A DNA stretch of 64,000 bases, taken from assembly GCF_026410085.1 (NCBI RefSeq), contig NZ_CP112866.1, positions 5,207,001 to 5,271,000 on the forward strand, in the 5' to 3' direction. Under the pieces are notes generated by a model. The model ran no database searches. It had not been told where the DNA came from and saw only the letters and a program-made list of their open reading frames with translations. Below are positions 38,046 to 46,602 of the stretch, piece by piece. Source of the DNA: Pseudomonas quebecensis (GTDB lineage Bacteria > Pseudomonadota > Gammaproteobacteria > Pseudomonadales > Pseudomonadaceae). The position numbers and the translations under genes are program-made. Position 1 is the stretch's first letter, and every line of letters begins with the position of its first letter.

Positions 38046-38816
38046 ATGAAAAAACTACTGGTTGCTTTCGCCGCCGTTGCCGCGTTTTCCGCTCACGCCG
38101 AGACCATCAAGGTCGCTGCTTCGCCAGTGCCGCATGCGCAAATCCTGGAATTCGTGAAGCCTGCGCTGGCCAAAGAAGGCGTGGACCTGCAGATCAAAGT
38201 CTTCACCGACTACGTGCAGCCCAACGTACAAGTGGCCGAAAAGCGCCTGGACGCCAACTTCTTCCAGCACCAGCCATACCTGGATGAATTCAACAAAGCC
38301 AAAGGCACTCACCTGGTGAGTGTCGGCGCTGTGCACTTGGAGCCCCTGGGCGCGTACTCGAGCAAATTCAAGAAGCTGGACGAGCTGCCAAGCGGCGCCA
38401 ACGTTGTGATCCCGAACGACGCCACCAACGGCGGCCGAGCCCTGCTGCTTCTGGCCAACAACGGCCTGATTACCCTGAAGGACCCAACCAACATTCTGTC
38501 GACCACCAAAGACATTACCGCCAACCCGAAAAACCTGAAGTTCCGCGAACTGGAAGCCGCCACCCTGCCGCGCGTGCTGACCCAGGTCGACCTGGCGCTG
38601 ATCAACACCAACTACGCCCTGGAAGCCAAGCTGGACCCTTCCAAGGACGCCCTGTTGATTGAAGGCAGCGACTCGCCGTATGTGAACATCCTGGTCACCC
38701 GCGAAGACAACAAGGACGCGGACGCCGTGAAGAAACTGATCGCCGCTTTGCACACCCCTGAGGTGAAGCAATTCATCGAAGAAAAATACAAAGGCGCGAT
38801 CAAGCCGGCGTTCTGA
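38046..38816 (+). CDS. metQ: Methionine-binding protein MetQ
   Basis: A 256-residue NLPA-family binding protein. The signal peptide (about 1-18) ends in AHA and contains no cysteine, so this MetQ is a soluble periplasmic protein and not the usual lipoprotein. The mature part begins with ETIKVAASPVPHA and includes conserved DYVQPN and FFQHQPYLD, the methionine-pocket region. AAGGAG at 38032-38037 supports ATG 38046 over a frame eight codons longer. Confidence 0.92.
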   Translation: MKKLLVAFAAVAAFSAHAETIKVAASPVPHAQILEFVKPALAKEGVDLQIKVFTDYVQPNVQVAEKRLDANFFQHQPYLDEFNKAKGTHLVSVGAVHLEPLGAYSSKFKKLDELPSGANVVIPNDATNGGRALLLLANNGLITLKDPTNILSTTKDITANPKNLKFRELEAATLPRVLTQVDLALINTNYALEAKLDPSKDALLIEGSDSPYVNILVTREDNKDADAVKKLIAALHTPEVKQFIEEKYKGAIKPAF

Positions 38817-38860
38817 TCCTGCAGAAACAACCTGATCCCCAGTCCACTCGCGATCAACAA

Positions 38861-38952
38861 TATGGGAGGGGGCTTGCTCCCGATAGCAATGCTTCAGTCG
38901 GCATCTACATCGACTGGCACTCTGCTATCGGGGGCAAGCCCCCTCCCACATT
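38861..38952. repeat. REPIN, first of a tandem pair
   Basis: Inverted REP arms enclose a loop with the sequence GCTTCAGTCGGCATCTACAT. The same loop recurs in the element at 39112-39203, so the two are copies of one subfamily in direct orientation. The left arm has one change in its core (TTGCTCCC). Confidence 0.85.
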
Positions 38953-39111
38953 AGATTTGTGCAAGATTCGAATGTGCTAATCGACGACCAACCGTAGTGC
39001 CTCTGACATCGGCCACCTGATGGGCTTGCATCTCGATTCAGCATTACGGCGTGAACTCGATTCCGATCAACAGCAGACGCTGGCCCCGATCCCTCAGGCA
39101 ACACAAAGCAA
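38953..39111. other. Spacer between tandem REPINs
   Basis: This 159-base segment has no supported gene. Its base composition resembles coding DNA in the second half, so it may be a remnant, but I cannot identify a source. Confidence 0.3.
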
Positions 39112-39203
39112 ATGTGGGAGGGGGCTTGCCCCCGATGGCAGTGCTTCAGTCGGCATCTACATCGGCTGACACTCTGCTATCGGGGCAAGCCCCCTTCCAC
39201 ATG
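39112..39203. repeat. REPIN, second of a tandem pair
   Basis: A near-identical copy of the REPIN at 38861-38952, including the loop. Small differences (CATCGGCTGACA against CATCGACTGGCA) show independent drift. It ends 16 bases before the SCO gene stop. Confidence 0.85.
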
Positions 39204-39219
39204 TGTGGTGTGTCGGCTA

Positions 39220-39855
39220 TTACTGACGCTGCAACAACCCTGGCAATTGCGCCACCAGCTTCTGGTTGTTCAACGGCGCGCGGATAAAACCACGTTGCGT
39301 ACCGTCCGGGCCGATCAGCGCGAGGTTGCCGCTGTGATCGACGGTGTAGTTGGGCTTGCTGGTATCGGCCGGGATGAACGGGATACTCACGGCGTTCGAG
39401 ACCTTTTGCACCTCAGCCACATTTGCGCCGGTCAGACCCTGGAATTGCGGATCGAAATAGCCCAGGTATTGCTTGAGCTGGGTCGGGGTATCGCGGTTGG
39501 GGTCGACGCTCACCAGGATCACCTGAAGTTTATCCACAACGTCCTTGGGCAGCTCGCTTTTGATCTGGCGCAGCTGGGCGAGGGTAGTAGGGCAAATGTC
39601 CGGGCAGAAGGTGTAGCCGAAGAACAGCAGACTCCACTTGCCCTTCAATTCATTGATCAGCACCGGCTGGCCGTCCTGATTGGCCATGGTCACCGGCGGC
39701 AGCGCACGGCTTTGCGGCAGCAGGATAATGCCGGCGTCGATTAACGCGGTCGGGTCGCCCTGGCCTTTGCCGTTGAGCACTTTGTTGACGGTCAGGCCCA
39801 TGATCAACGCGACGATGGCCACCAGGATAAAGACGGTTTTTTGAGTTCGAGTCAT
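39220..39855 (-). CDS. SCO1/SenC family copper chaperone
   Basis: A 211-residue protein with one N-terminal membrane anchor (about 7-25) and a thioredoxin-fold domain exposed to the periplasm. Copper ligands are Cys84 and Cys88 in FCPDICP and His174 in [11 protein letters not shown] proteins deliver copper to the CuA centre of subunit II (coxB). It is the last gene of the oxidase cluster. The ATG overlaps the end of cyoE by four bases. Confidence 0.92.
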   Translation of the reverse strand: MTRTQKTVFILVAIVALIMGLTVNKVLNGKGQGDPTALIDAGIILLPQSRALPPVTMANQDGQPVLINELKGKWSLLFFGYTFCPDICPTTLAQLRQIKSELPKDVVDKLQVILVSVDPNRDTPTQLKQYLGYFDPQFQGLTGANVAEVQKVSNAVSIPFIPADTSKPNYTVDHSGNLALIGPDGTQRGFIRAPLNNQKLVAQLPGLLQRQ

Positions 39856-40751
39856 AGGTTCAACAGTAAGTAGTGGTCTACGAGCAGCGCGATAAACAGC
39901 AGGAACAGGTACCAGACAGAGTACTTGAAGGTGTTGATCGCCGCGTGCGGCCGACCGCCACGGTACAACACCCAGGCCCATTGCAGAAAGCGCGCACCCA
40001 AGACCAGCGCGCAACCCAGGTAGAGCGGGCCGCTCATATGGATCACATAGGGCATAAGGCTTACCGCCAGCAGGGCGAAGGTGTAGAGCAGGATATGCAC
40101 CTTGGTGTAATGCTCGCCGTGGGTTACCGGCAGCATCGGAATATCGGCCTTGGCATATTCCTCCTTGCGGTGAATGGCCAGGGCCCAGAAGTGCGGCGGG
40201 GTCCAGGCGAAGATAATCAGCACCAGCAGCAGCGGCTCGGCGCTGACATGCCCGGTAACCGCAACCCAGCCCAGCAACGGCGGCGCGGCCCCGGCCAGGC
40301 CACCGATGACGATATTCTGCGGCGTCGCGCGCTTGAGAAAACCGGTGTAGATCACTGCATAGCCCAATAACGACGCCAAGGTCAGCCACGCCGCCAGCGC
40401 ATTGGTGAACACCAGCAACAGCGTAAGCCCGGCCACCGCCAACACCAACGCAAAGGCCAGCGCGGCCACGGGCTGCACGCGCCCTTGCGCCAGCGGCCGC
40501 TTGTGGGTGCGAGCCATCACGGCGTCGATCCGCCGGTCCACCACGTGGTTGATCGCCGCGGCGCCGCCGGCACACAGAGCGATCCCCAGGTTGCCGAAAA
40601 CCAGTACTGTCCACGGCACCCCTGCGCGGGTTGCGAGAAACATACCGACCAAGGAAGTGATCAGCATCAGCACCACCACTTTCGGCTTGGTCAGCTCCAG
40701 ATAGTCGCGCCAGAGCGCCTGGTCGTGCCGCGCGCCGGTCAAGGTCGCCAT
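39852..40751 (-). CDS. cyoE: Protoheme IX farnesyltransferase (heme O synthase)
   Basis: A 299-residue UbiA-family prenyltransferase (CyoE/CtaB) of the inner membrane. The prenyl-diphosphate-binding motif N68-x3-D72-x3-D76 is in [20 protein letters not shown], and the second polar loop is [15 protein letters not shown]. It converts heme B to heme O, which CtaA then oxidises to heme A for the aa3 oxidase. It overlaps ctaA by 13 bases and the SCO gene by four. Confidence 0.94.
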   Translation of the reverse strand: MATLTGARHDQALWRDYLELTKPKVVVLMLITSLVGMFLATRAGVPWTVLVFGNLGIALCAGGAAAINHVVDRRIDAVMARTHKRPLAQGRVQPVAALAFALVLAVAGLTLLLVFTNALAAWLTLASLLGYAVIYTGFLKRATPQNIVIGGLAGAAPPLLGWVAVTGHVSAEPLLLVLIIFAWTPPHFWALAIHRKEEYAKADIPMLPVTHGEHYTKVHILLYTFALLAVSLMPYVIHMSGPLYLGCALVLGARFLQWAWVLYRGGRPHAAINTFKYSVWYLFLLFIALLVDHYLLLNL

Positions 40752-41818
40752 GGCATCTCTCCTTTAAGGGTGATCAGGCCCGATACCGGTTTGCGCGGGA
40801 TAAAACGCCAGCCGTACGGCCGCTGACTGCGCGCCCGCACCAGGCTGGTACGCGCGTGGTAATTGACCAGCACCAGCGTCAGCAACAACCCGGCGCCGCC
40901 GGCGTTATGGGCCACGGCCACCGGCAGCGGCAGATGGAAATACACATTGCTCAAGCCCAGGCCGATCTGCGCGGCCAGGGCGATCAGCAACAGGCCCGCC
41001 AGCCGCGTCATGCCCACTGCGCGCAGTTGCCAGGCCAGGCCGAGCAGAGCCAAAGTGACGATAACCGCGCCCACGCGGTGGGTCAGGTGAATGGCCGTGC
41101 GCGCCTCGCTGTCGAGTTGCCCGCCCAGGTAGTTCGGGCCGATGTGCTGGGTCAGGTGAAAGCCGTTGGCAAAGTCCGCCGCCGGCCACCATTGACCATG
41201 GCAGGTAGGCAGGTCGATGCAGGCCACCGCCGCGTAGTTGGAGCTCACCCAGCCGCCCAGGGCGATCTGTCCGATCACCAGCACCAGCCCGGCCGTCGCC
41301 CAATACTGCAGGCGCCTGGGCACGACCAGCGCCGGCAGTACACCGGACAATCGCAGGGTCAACAGGAACAGCAGGCTCAAGGTGGCAAAGCCGCCCAGCA
41401 GATGCCCGGTGACGACCTGGGGCCACAGCTTCAACGTCACCGTCCACATGCCGAATGCGGCCTGGGCAACTACCACGACCAACAAAAACAGCGGCAATTT
41501 CACCGGCTGGCCGGGATCGCGCCGATGGCTCCAGCACCGCGCCGCCAGCACGCCGATCACCAACCCCAAGGTGCCGGCGAAGTAGCGGTGGATCATCTCG
41601 CTCCAGCCTTTGCCAGCCTCCACCGGCGTATCGGGAAAATGCAGCTCGGCATGGGCCAGCTGGGCTTCGCTGTTGGGCACGGCGATAAATCCGTAGCAAC
41701 CGGGCCAGTCAGGGCAGCCCAGGCCGGCGTGGGTCAGGCGCGTATAGGCACCGAGCAGCACGACGATCAGCGCCAGCAGGGTGGCAAACAACGCGAGGCG
41801 AAATCCAGGTTTGGCCAT
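40739..41818 (-). CDS. ctaA: Heme A synthase CtaA (COX15 family)
   Basis: A 359-residue protein with about eight membrane segments arranged as two homologous four-helix halves. Conserved histidines include EMIHRYFAG (about 73-81), [22 protein letters not shown] and VAHNAGGAG, which serve as heme ligands. Extracellular cysteine pairs occur as CPDWPGC (about 34-40) and CIDLPTC. It oxidises heme O to heme A. The cyoE gene follows with a 13-base overlap. Confidence 0.94.
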   Translation of the reverse strand: MAKPGFRLALFATLLALIVVLLGAYTRLTHAGLGCPDWPGCYGFIAVPNSEAQLAHAELHFPDTPVEAGKGWSEMIHRYFAGTLGLVIGVLAARCWSHRRDPGQPVKLPLFLLVVVVAQAAFGMWTVTLKLWPQVVTGHLLGGFATLSLLFLLTLRLSGVLPALVVPRRLQYWATAGLVLVIGQIALGGWVSSNYAAVACIDLPTCHGQWWPAADFANGFHLTQHIGPNYLGGQLDSEARTAIHLTHRVGAVIVTLALLGLAWQLRAVGMTRLAGLLLIALAAQIGLGLSNVYFHLPLPVAVAHNAGGAGLLLTLVLVNYHARTSLVRARSQRPYGWRFIPRKPVSGLITLKGEMPWRP

Positions 41819-41828
41819 GACGATGCCC

Positions 41829-42413
41829 TTATCCGATATTTGACAGTTTCAGCAGGTGACGCAGGTCGTTGAGCAGATCCTTGCCCTTGACCGTGGCGTC
41901 GTAGCGCAGAACCAGGTTGCCGTGGGGGTCGACGATCCACAGCTGCGCCTCACCCGGCGCGGCGGCGTTGCGGGTGAAGGTCGACAGATCCAGCACATAG
42001 CGTTGCAACTGCGGATATTCGGCCTTGAGCCTGGCGTCGTAGTCCGCACTCAGCGGCTGCGCGCTGGCCAGCGCGTGGCTGGCGCGGGAGGCATCGCGCC
42101 CCAGACCGATCTGCAGCTGCCGGGCCAGATACACCAGTTGCCGGCAATCGGTGGCGCAGGCGGTGGGCGCGGTCACCAACAGTTGCCAGCGCTGCTCGTC
42201 GGCCTGCACGCCGATATCGGCGCGGGTCTGGCCATCACCGATCATCTCGCCGTGATAGCTGCGGCTGTCAGGCACCCAGAACTGCAGCTTGTACATGAGC
42301 GTGGCCAACACCATCGGGCCGATGACCATCAGCAGGATCAGGATCAATTGCCAGCGACCTTTGCGGCGGTCGGGCAGCTCAGACAGGTCGGGTGGATTCA
42401 CGGCCGCTCCCAT
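41829..42413 (-). CDS. Putative oxidase assembly protein with one membrane span
   Basis: A 194-residue protein with one membrane segment (about 25-43) and a periplasmic domain whose C-terminal part (AQLWIVDPHGNLVLRYD) resembles the end of thioredoxin-fold/SCO-like proteins. Two cysteines occur in TACATDCRQL, spaced like a degenerate redox or copper motif. I infer a role in oxidase assembly from position between SURF1 and ctaA. GGAG eight bases before ATG 42413 supports this start. Its 5' end overlaps SURF1 by 35 bases. Confidence 0.7.
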   Translation of the reverse strand: MGAAVNPPDLSELPDRRKGRWQLILILLMVIGPMVLATLMYKLQFWVPDSRSYHGEMIGDGQTRADIGVQADEQRWQLLVTAPTACATDCRQLVYLARQLQIGLGRDASRASHALASAQPLSADYDARLKAEYPQLQRYVLDLSTFTRNAAAPGEAQLWIVDPHGNLVLRYDATVKGKDLLNDLRHLLKLSNIG

Positions 42414-43146
42414 GGGGCTTCTCCTTTTTTGTGTGGTGCCATCCGAGATAGAGATAAAGCGCCAGCAGCGCCACTGCCATGGCGAACCACTGCACGGCAT
42501 ACGCCAAGTGTTTTTCCGGCCCCATGGCCACTACCGGCCACTGGGTTTCGTAGGTGGCAGGACCAGGTTCGGCGCGCAGCTCGTAGGCATAACCACTGCG
42601 GCCCAGCTCGGCCCACAATGCGACCGGGTGCAGTGCGGTAAGCAAGCGCGGCCAACTCGACACGACCGGGTCGGCCTGCAACTGAAAGGTCTCGCCCGGT
42701 GCCACGTACACCCAGGCGTCGAGATTCAGCGGTTGTTCAGGGGTGGTGAAGGCCGGCGGCGTGCGCCGGTCCGGCCAGGGCAGCCAGCCGCGATTGAGCA
42801 GCAACCACAGACCGCTGGCCTGGTCATGGAAGGGTTGCAGCAGCTCGACGCCGGCCTTGCCATCGCGCATGCGGTTGTCGAGCAGTACGCTGTGTTCGGC
42901 ATCGAACCGCCCGCGCAGGTGAACTCGGCGAAATGCGGGGTCCACCTGTTGCGTGAGCTGGTCGCTGGTGATGGGTTCGGCGGCGCGGCGCTCTGCGTAG
43001 CTGTCCATCAACGCCTGCTTTTCCTGGCCGCGAGACAGCTGCCAGCAGCCCAGCCCCACCATCAGCGGTAACAGCAGCAGCACCACTACCGTCGGCGCGA
43101 TACCGGGACGAAAGCGCTGCCAGGCACTGGCTATACTGGATTCCAT
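42379..43146 (-). CDS. SURF1 family cytochrome oxidase assembly protein
   Basis: A 255-residue protein with membrane segments at both ends (about 17-35 and 215-235) and the SURF1 patterns RGQEKQALMD, a VHLRGRFD strand, LLDNRM and LLNRGWLPW in the periplasmic middle domain. Surf1 assists heme A insertion into subunit I. A GGAGGGG site precedes ATG 43146. A longer frame extends upstream but runs across the divergent DUF2909 gene. Confidence 0.9.
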   Translation of the reverse strand: MESSIASAWQRFRPGIAPTVVVLLLLPLMVGLGCWQLSRGQEKQALMDSYAERRAAEPITSDQLTQQVDPAFRRVHLRGRFDAEHSVLLDNRMRDGKAGVELLQPFHDQASGLWLLLNRGWLPWPDRRTPPAFTTPEQPLNLDAWVYVAPGETFQLQADPVVSSWPRLLTALHPVALWAELGRSGYAYELRAEPGPATYETQWPVVAMGPEKHLAYAVQWFAMAVALLALYLYLGWHHTKKEKPHGSGRESTRPV

Positions 43147-43179
43147 CGCCCCTCCCCTTGAAAGCCCAGGAGCCGCACC

Positions 43180-43383
43180 ATGCTCAAAGCAGCCATTGCC
43201 CTGATGCTGATCGCGACCGTCGTGAGCCTGTTCAGTGGCTTGTTCTTCCTGGTCAAGGACGAGGGCCACTCCAGCCGCCTCGTCACCGCCCTGACCGTGC
43301 GCGTGGTGCTGGCCGTGATCACCCTGGGATTGATCACCTGGGGCTTTTTCAGCGGCCAGCTGGTGTCGCACGCGCCGTGGTGA
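43180..43383 (+). CDS. DUF2909 family twin-transmembrane protein
   Basis: A 67-residue protein of two hydrophobic helices separated by a short charged turn (VKDEGHSSR), the standard DUF2909 form. It is the only plus-strand gene inside the cytochrome oxidase cluster, divergent from SURF1 with 33 bases between, and converges on coxC. The location is conserved in Pseudomonas, so a role in oxidase assembly is plausible but unproven. Confidence 0.82.
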   Translation: MLKAAIALMLIATVVSLFSGLFFLVKDEGHSSRLVTALTVRVVLAVITLGLITWGFFSGQLVSHAPW

Positions 43384-43389
43384 AACGCC

Positions 43390-44277
43390 TCACAGCACGT
43401 ATACGAAGAAAAACAGGCCGATCCACACCACATCCACAAAGTGCCAATACCAACTGGCCGCTTCGAAGCCGAACTGGTGCTCGGCATTGAAATGCCCACG
43501 CAGGATGCGCATCAGCATCACAAATAGAATGACCGTGCCGATGGTGACGTGGGCGCCGTGGAAACCGGTGAGCATAAAGAACGTCGCGCCGTACACGCCC
43601 GAGCCCAATGTCAGGCCCAGTTCCTTATACGCATGGATATATTCCTCAGCCTGGAACCCCAGGAACGCCAGGCCCAGCAGAACAGTGATAGCCAACCAGA
43701 GTTTCAGCGCGCCGCGATGGCCTTTGCGCAGGGCATGGTGGGCAATGGTGATGGTGACGCTGGAACTGACCAGCAGAATCGTATTGACCAGCGGCAAGCC
43801 CCACGGGCTGATAGTGCCTTCCGGCGCAGGGTAGAGTTTCGGGTCCGGGTTGTTGAGCAACGGCCAGGCAAATTCAAAGTTCGGCCACAGCATGTGCGCA
43901 ATGCCTTTGGGACCTTCGCCGGCCAACGCGGGACCGGACACATGGCGCACATAGAACAGCGCGCCGAAGAAGGCGATAAAGAACATCACTTCGGAAAAGA
44001 TGAACCAGCTCATCCCCCAGCGGAACGAGCGATCCATCTGCGCACTGTACAAACCGGCGCGACTTTCCTTTATTACCGCGCCGAACCAGCCGAACAGCAT
44101 GTAGGCCAACAGCAAGCCACCGACGAAAAAGATCCACGGCCCGTGGGATTCCGGGCGCGCCGCCTTGAGATCGTTGAACCACAGACCCAGGCCGTACACG
44201 GTGGTCAACAGGCCGAACGTGGCAATTATTGGCCATTTGCTTTGCGCTGGTACGTAGTACGTATCATGAGTCGACAT
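43390..44277 (-). CDS. coxC: Cytochrome c oxidase subunit III
   Basis: A 295-residue membrane protein with seven hydrophobic segments. Family features include GMSWFIFSEVMFF with the conserved glutamate, FHGAHVTIG and HFGFEAASWYWHFVDVVW-type C-terminal histidines and aspartate. Subunit III stabilises proton uptake by the aa3 oxidase. It lies 35 bases after ctaG on the same strand. Confidence 0.94.
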   Translation of the reverse strand: MSTHDTYYVPAQSKWPIIATFGLLTTVYGLGLWFNDLKAARPESHGPWIFFVGGLLLAYMLFGWFGAVIKESRAGLYSAQMDRSFRWGMSWFIFSEVMFFIAFFGALFYVRHVSGPALAGEGPKGIAHMLWPNFEFAWPLLNNPDPKLYPAPEGTISPWGLPLVNTILLVSSSVTITIAHHALRKGHRGALKLWLAITVLLGLAFLGFQAEEYIHAYKELGLTLGSGVYGATFFMLTGFHGAHVTIGTVILFVMLMRILRGHFNAEHQFGFEAASWYWHFVDVVWIGLFFFVYVL

Positions 44278-44312
44278 GTATTCGCTCTCCTGATTGAGCG
44301 GGCAAACAGTAG

Positions 44313-44864
44313 CTAGCCGCCGCTGTGGGCGGCCACGGGCGGTTGGCGCGCGGTGATATCAAACAGCGTGTACGCCAGGGTCAGATGCTTCACATCCTTG
44401 GGCATGTCACGGTCGACGATGAAACGCACGGGCATTTCGATGCGCTCGCCGGGCTGCAGCACTTGCTGGGTGAAGCAAAAGCACTCGGTTTTGTGGAAGT
44501 ACACCGCCGCTTCGGCCGGGGAAATGCTCGGGATCGCCTGCGCAGTCATCGGTTTTTTGCTGGGGTTGTAGGCTACGAACAGCATCTCGTTGACCGCCCC
44601 GGGGTTGACCACCAGCTCATCGGCCTTGGAGCGAAATTCCCAGACCATGTCGATGGCATTAGTGGCCAGAAACTGCACGCGCACTTGGCGCGACGGGTCC
44701 ACTACCTGCGAGCCCTCGTACTGCCCTGCGGTCTTGCCGTTGATGCCGAACGCCTTGCACATCACGTCATAGATGGGCACCAGCGCGAAGCCGAAGGCGA
44801 ACATCGCCACTACCAGGATCAACAGCCGGGTGACCAGGCGCTTGAGGGGCACGGAGTCAGCCAT
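44313..44864 (-). CDS. ctaG: Cytochrome c oxidase assembly protein CtaG (Cox11)
   Basis: A 183-residue protein with one N-terminal membrane anchor (about 14-35) and a periplasmic immunoglobulin-like domain. The copper-binding motif CFCFTQQ is present at about 124-130, with a further conserved Cys in the anchor-proximal VMCKAFG. It delivers copper to the CuB site of subunit I. I place the start at ATG 44864; a 25-codon extension upstream runs into REP sequence and is not credible. Confidence 0.93.
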   Translation of the reverse strand: MADSVPLKRLVTRLLILVVAMFAFGFALVPIYDVMCKAFGINGKTAGQYEGSQVVDPSRQVRVQFLATNAIDMVWEFRSKADELVVNPGAVNEMLFVAYNPSKKPMTAQAIPSISPAEAAVYFHKTECFCFTQQVLQPGERIEMPVRFIVDRDMPKDVKHLTLAYTLFDITARQPPVAAHSGG

Positions 44865-44915
44865 GGCGTCCACCTGCTGCGTCGCAAACCAGGCTGATGT
44901 CGGCTGGCATACCGT

Positions 44916-44940
44916 CATCGGGGGCAAGCCCCCTCCCACA
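44916..44940. repeat. Single REP element (half REPIN) between coxA and ctaG
   Basis: One REP arm with a GGGGGCAAGCCCCC core stands in the 90-base gap between coxA and ctaG. The flank GATGTCGGCTGGCA resembles the loop of the REPINs near 38.9 and 39.1 kb, so this is a decayed half of the same subfamily. Confidence 0.75.
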
Positions 44941-44954
44941 AGGGATCAGCGTCT

Positions 44955-46544
44955 TCATTTGACCTCCGGCGGCGTGGTGAAGGTGTGGTACGGCGCCGGC
45001 GATGGAATGCTCCACTCCAACCCTTCGGCGCCATCCCACGGTTTGGCCGGTGCCGGTGGGCCGCCACGGATGCACTTGATCACGATAAACAGGAAGAAGA
45101 TTTGCGTGGCGCCAAACATGAACGCGCCGATCGACGACACCATGTTGAAGTCGGCGAACTGCAGGTTGTAGTCCGGCACCCGCCGCGGCATGCCGGCCAG
45201 GCCCACGAAGTGCATCGGGAAGAACGCCATGTTCATGCCCACGAAAGACAGCCAGAAGTGCAGCTTGCCCAGGGTTTCGTCGTACATGTGGCCGGTCCAT
45301 TTCGGCAGCCAGTAGTACGCCGAAGCGAAAATGCCGAAGATCGCGCCGGGCACCAGTACGTAATGGAAGTGCGCCACCACGAAGTAGGTGTCGTGGTATT
45401 GGAAGTCCGCCGGCGCAATGGCCAGCATCAAGCCGGAGAAACCGCCGATGGTGAACAGGATCACGAAGGCCACGGCGAACAGCATCGGCGTCTCGAAGGT
45501 CAGCGAGCCTTGCCACATGGTGCTGACCCAGTTGAACACCTTCACCCCCGTCGGCACGGCGATCAGCAACGTGGCGTACATGAAGAACAACTCGCCCACC
45601 AGCGGAATGCCCACCACGAACATATGGTGCGCCCACACGATGAACGACAGGAACGCGATGCTCGCCGTGGCGTAGACCATCGAGGTGTAACCGAACAGCG
45701 GCTTGCGCGAAAAAGTCGGGATGATCGAGCTGACGGCGCCGAAGGCCGGCAGGATCATGATGTACACCTCGGGGTGGCCGAAGAACCAGAACACGTGCTG
45801 GAACAGCACCGGATCACCGCCACCGGCGGCACTGAAGAAGCTGGTGCCGAAGTGAATATCCATCAGCATCATGGTCACGCAGCCCGCCAGCACCGGCATC
45901 ACCGCAATCAGCAGGAAGGCGGTGATCAGCCAGGTCCACACAAACAGCGGCATCTTCATCAACGTCATGCCGGGGGCGCGCAGGTTGAGGATGGTGGCGA
46001 CCACGTTGATCGCACCCATGATCGAGCTGATGCCCATCAGGTGGATGGCGAAGATGAAAAACGTCACGCTTTCCGGCGCATACGTGGTGGAGAGCGGCGC
46101 ATAGAAGGTCCAGCCGAAATTCGGCCCTCCGCCCGGCGTGAACAAGGTCGACACCAGCAACAGGAACGCCGCCGGCAACAGCCAGAAGCTGAAGTTGTTC
46201 ATGCGTGGCAGCGCCATGTCGGGCGCGCCGATCATCAGCGGGATCATCCAGTTGGCCAGGCCGACAAACGCCGGCATTACCGCGCCGAACACCATGATCA
46301 GACCGTGCATCGTGGTCATCTGGTTGAAGAACGCCGGCTCCACGATCTGCAACCCCGGCTGAAATAACTCGGCGCGGATCACCATGGCGAAGGAGCCGCC
46401 CAGCAGGAACATGGTGAAGGCGAACCACAGATACATCGTGCCGATGTCTTTGTGGTTGGTGGTCAGCACCCAGCGCATCAATCCTTTGGCGGGGCCGTGG
46501 GCGTGGTCACTGGCGTGGCCATGGTCATCGATCACAGCGCTCAT
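44955..46544 (-). CDS. coxA: Cytochrome c oxidase subunit I (aa3-type)
   Basis: A 529-residue heme-copper oxidase core subunit with twelve membrane segments. The heme a ligand lies in TTMHG, the CuB ligand and cross-linked Tyr in GHPEVY, the CuB His pair in WAHHMF, and the heme a and a3 histidines in AHFHYV. It reduces oxygen to water and pumps protons. AGGAG before ATG 46544 supports this start over a 31-codon extension. It follows coxB after 58 bases. Confidence 0.97.
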   Translation of the reverse strand: MSAVIDDHGHASDHAHGPAKGLMRWVLTTNHKDIGTMYLWFAFTMFLLGGSFAMVIRAELFQPGLQIVEPAFFNQMTTMHGLIMVFGAVMPAFVGLANWMIPLMIGAPDMALPRMNNFSFWLLPAAFLLLVSTLFTPGGGPNFGWTFYAPLSTTYAPESVTFFIFAIHLMGISSIMGAINVVATILNLRAPGMTLMKMPLFVWTWLITAFLLIAVMPVLAGCVTMMLMDIHFGTSFFSAAGGGDPVLFQHVFWFFGHPEVYIMILPAFGAVSSIIPTFSRKPLFGYTSMVYATASIAFLSFIVWAHHMFVVGIPLVGELFFMYATLLIAVPTGVKVFNWVSTMWQGSLTFETPMLFAVAFVILFTIGGFSGLMLAIAPADFQYHDTYFVVAHFHYVLVPGAIFGIFASAYYWLPKWTGHMYDETLGKLHFWLSFVGMNMAFFPMHFVGLAGMPRRVPDYNLQFADFNMVSSIGAFMFGATQIFFLFIVIKCIRGGPPAPAKPWDGAEGLEWSIPSPAPYHTFTTPPEVK

Positions 46545-46602
46545 GGCCGTTCTCCTGCAAAAGAAGGGGCGGGGCGGTTCAGGGCATTTGCAATGAAAGA
46601 AG

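Noticed and set aside
38861..39203. Regularly repeated sequence that could suggest a CRISPR array
   Set aside because: There are only two copies, each a long inverted repeat with a conserved loop; these are REPINs. No cas genes are present.
39220..40614. Apparent fusion of SCO protein with an upstream 253-codon extension
   Set aside because: The extension is the out-of-frame reading of cyoE. A normal ATG and membrane anchor for SCO exist at 39855.
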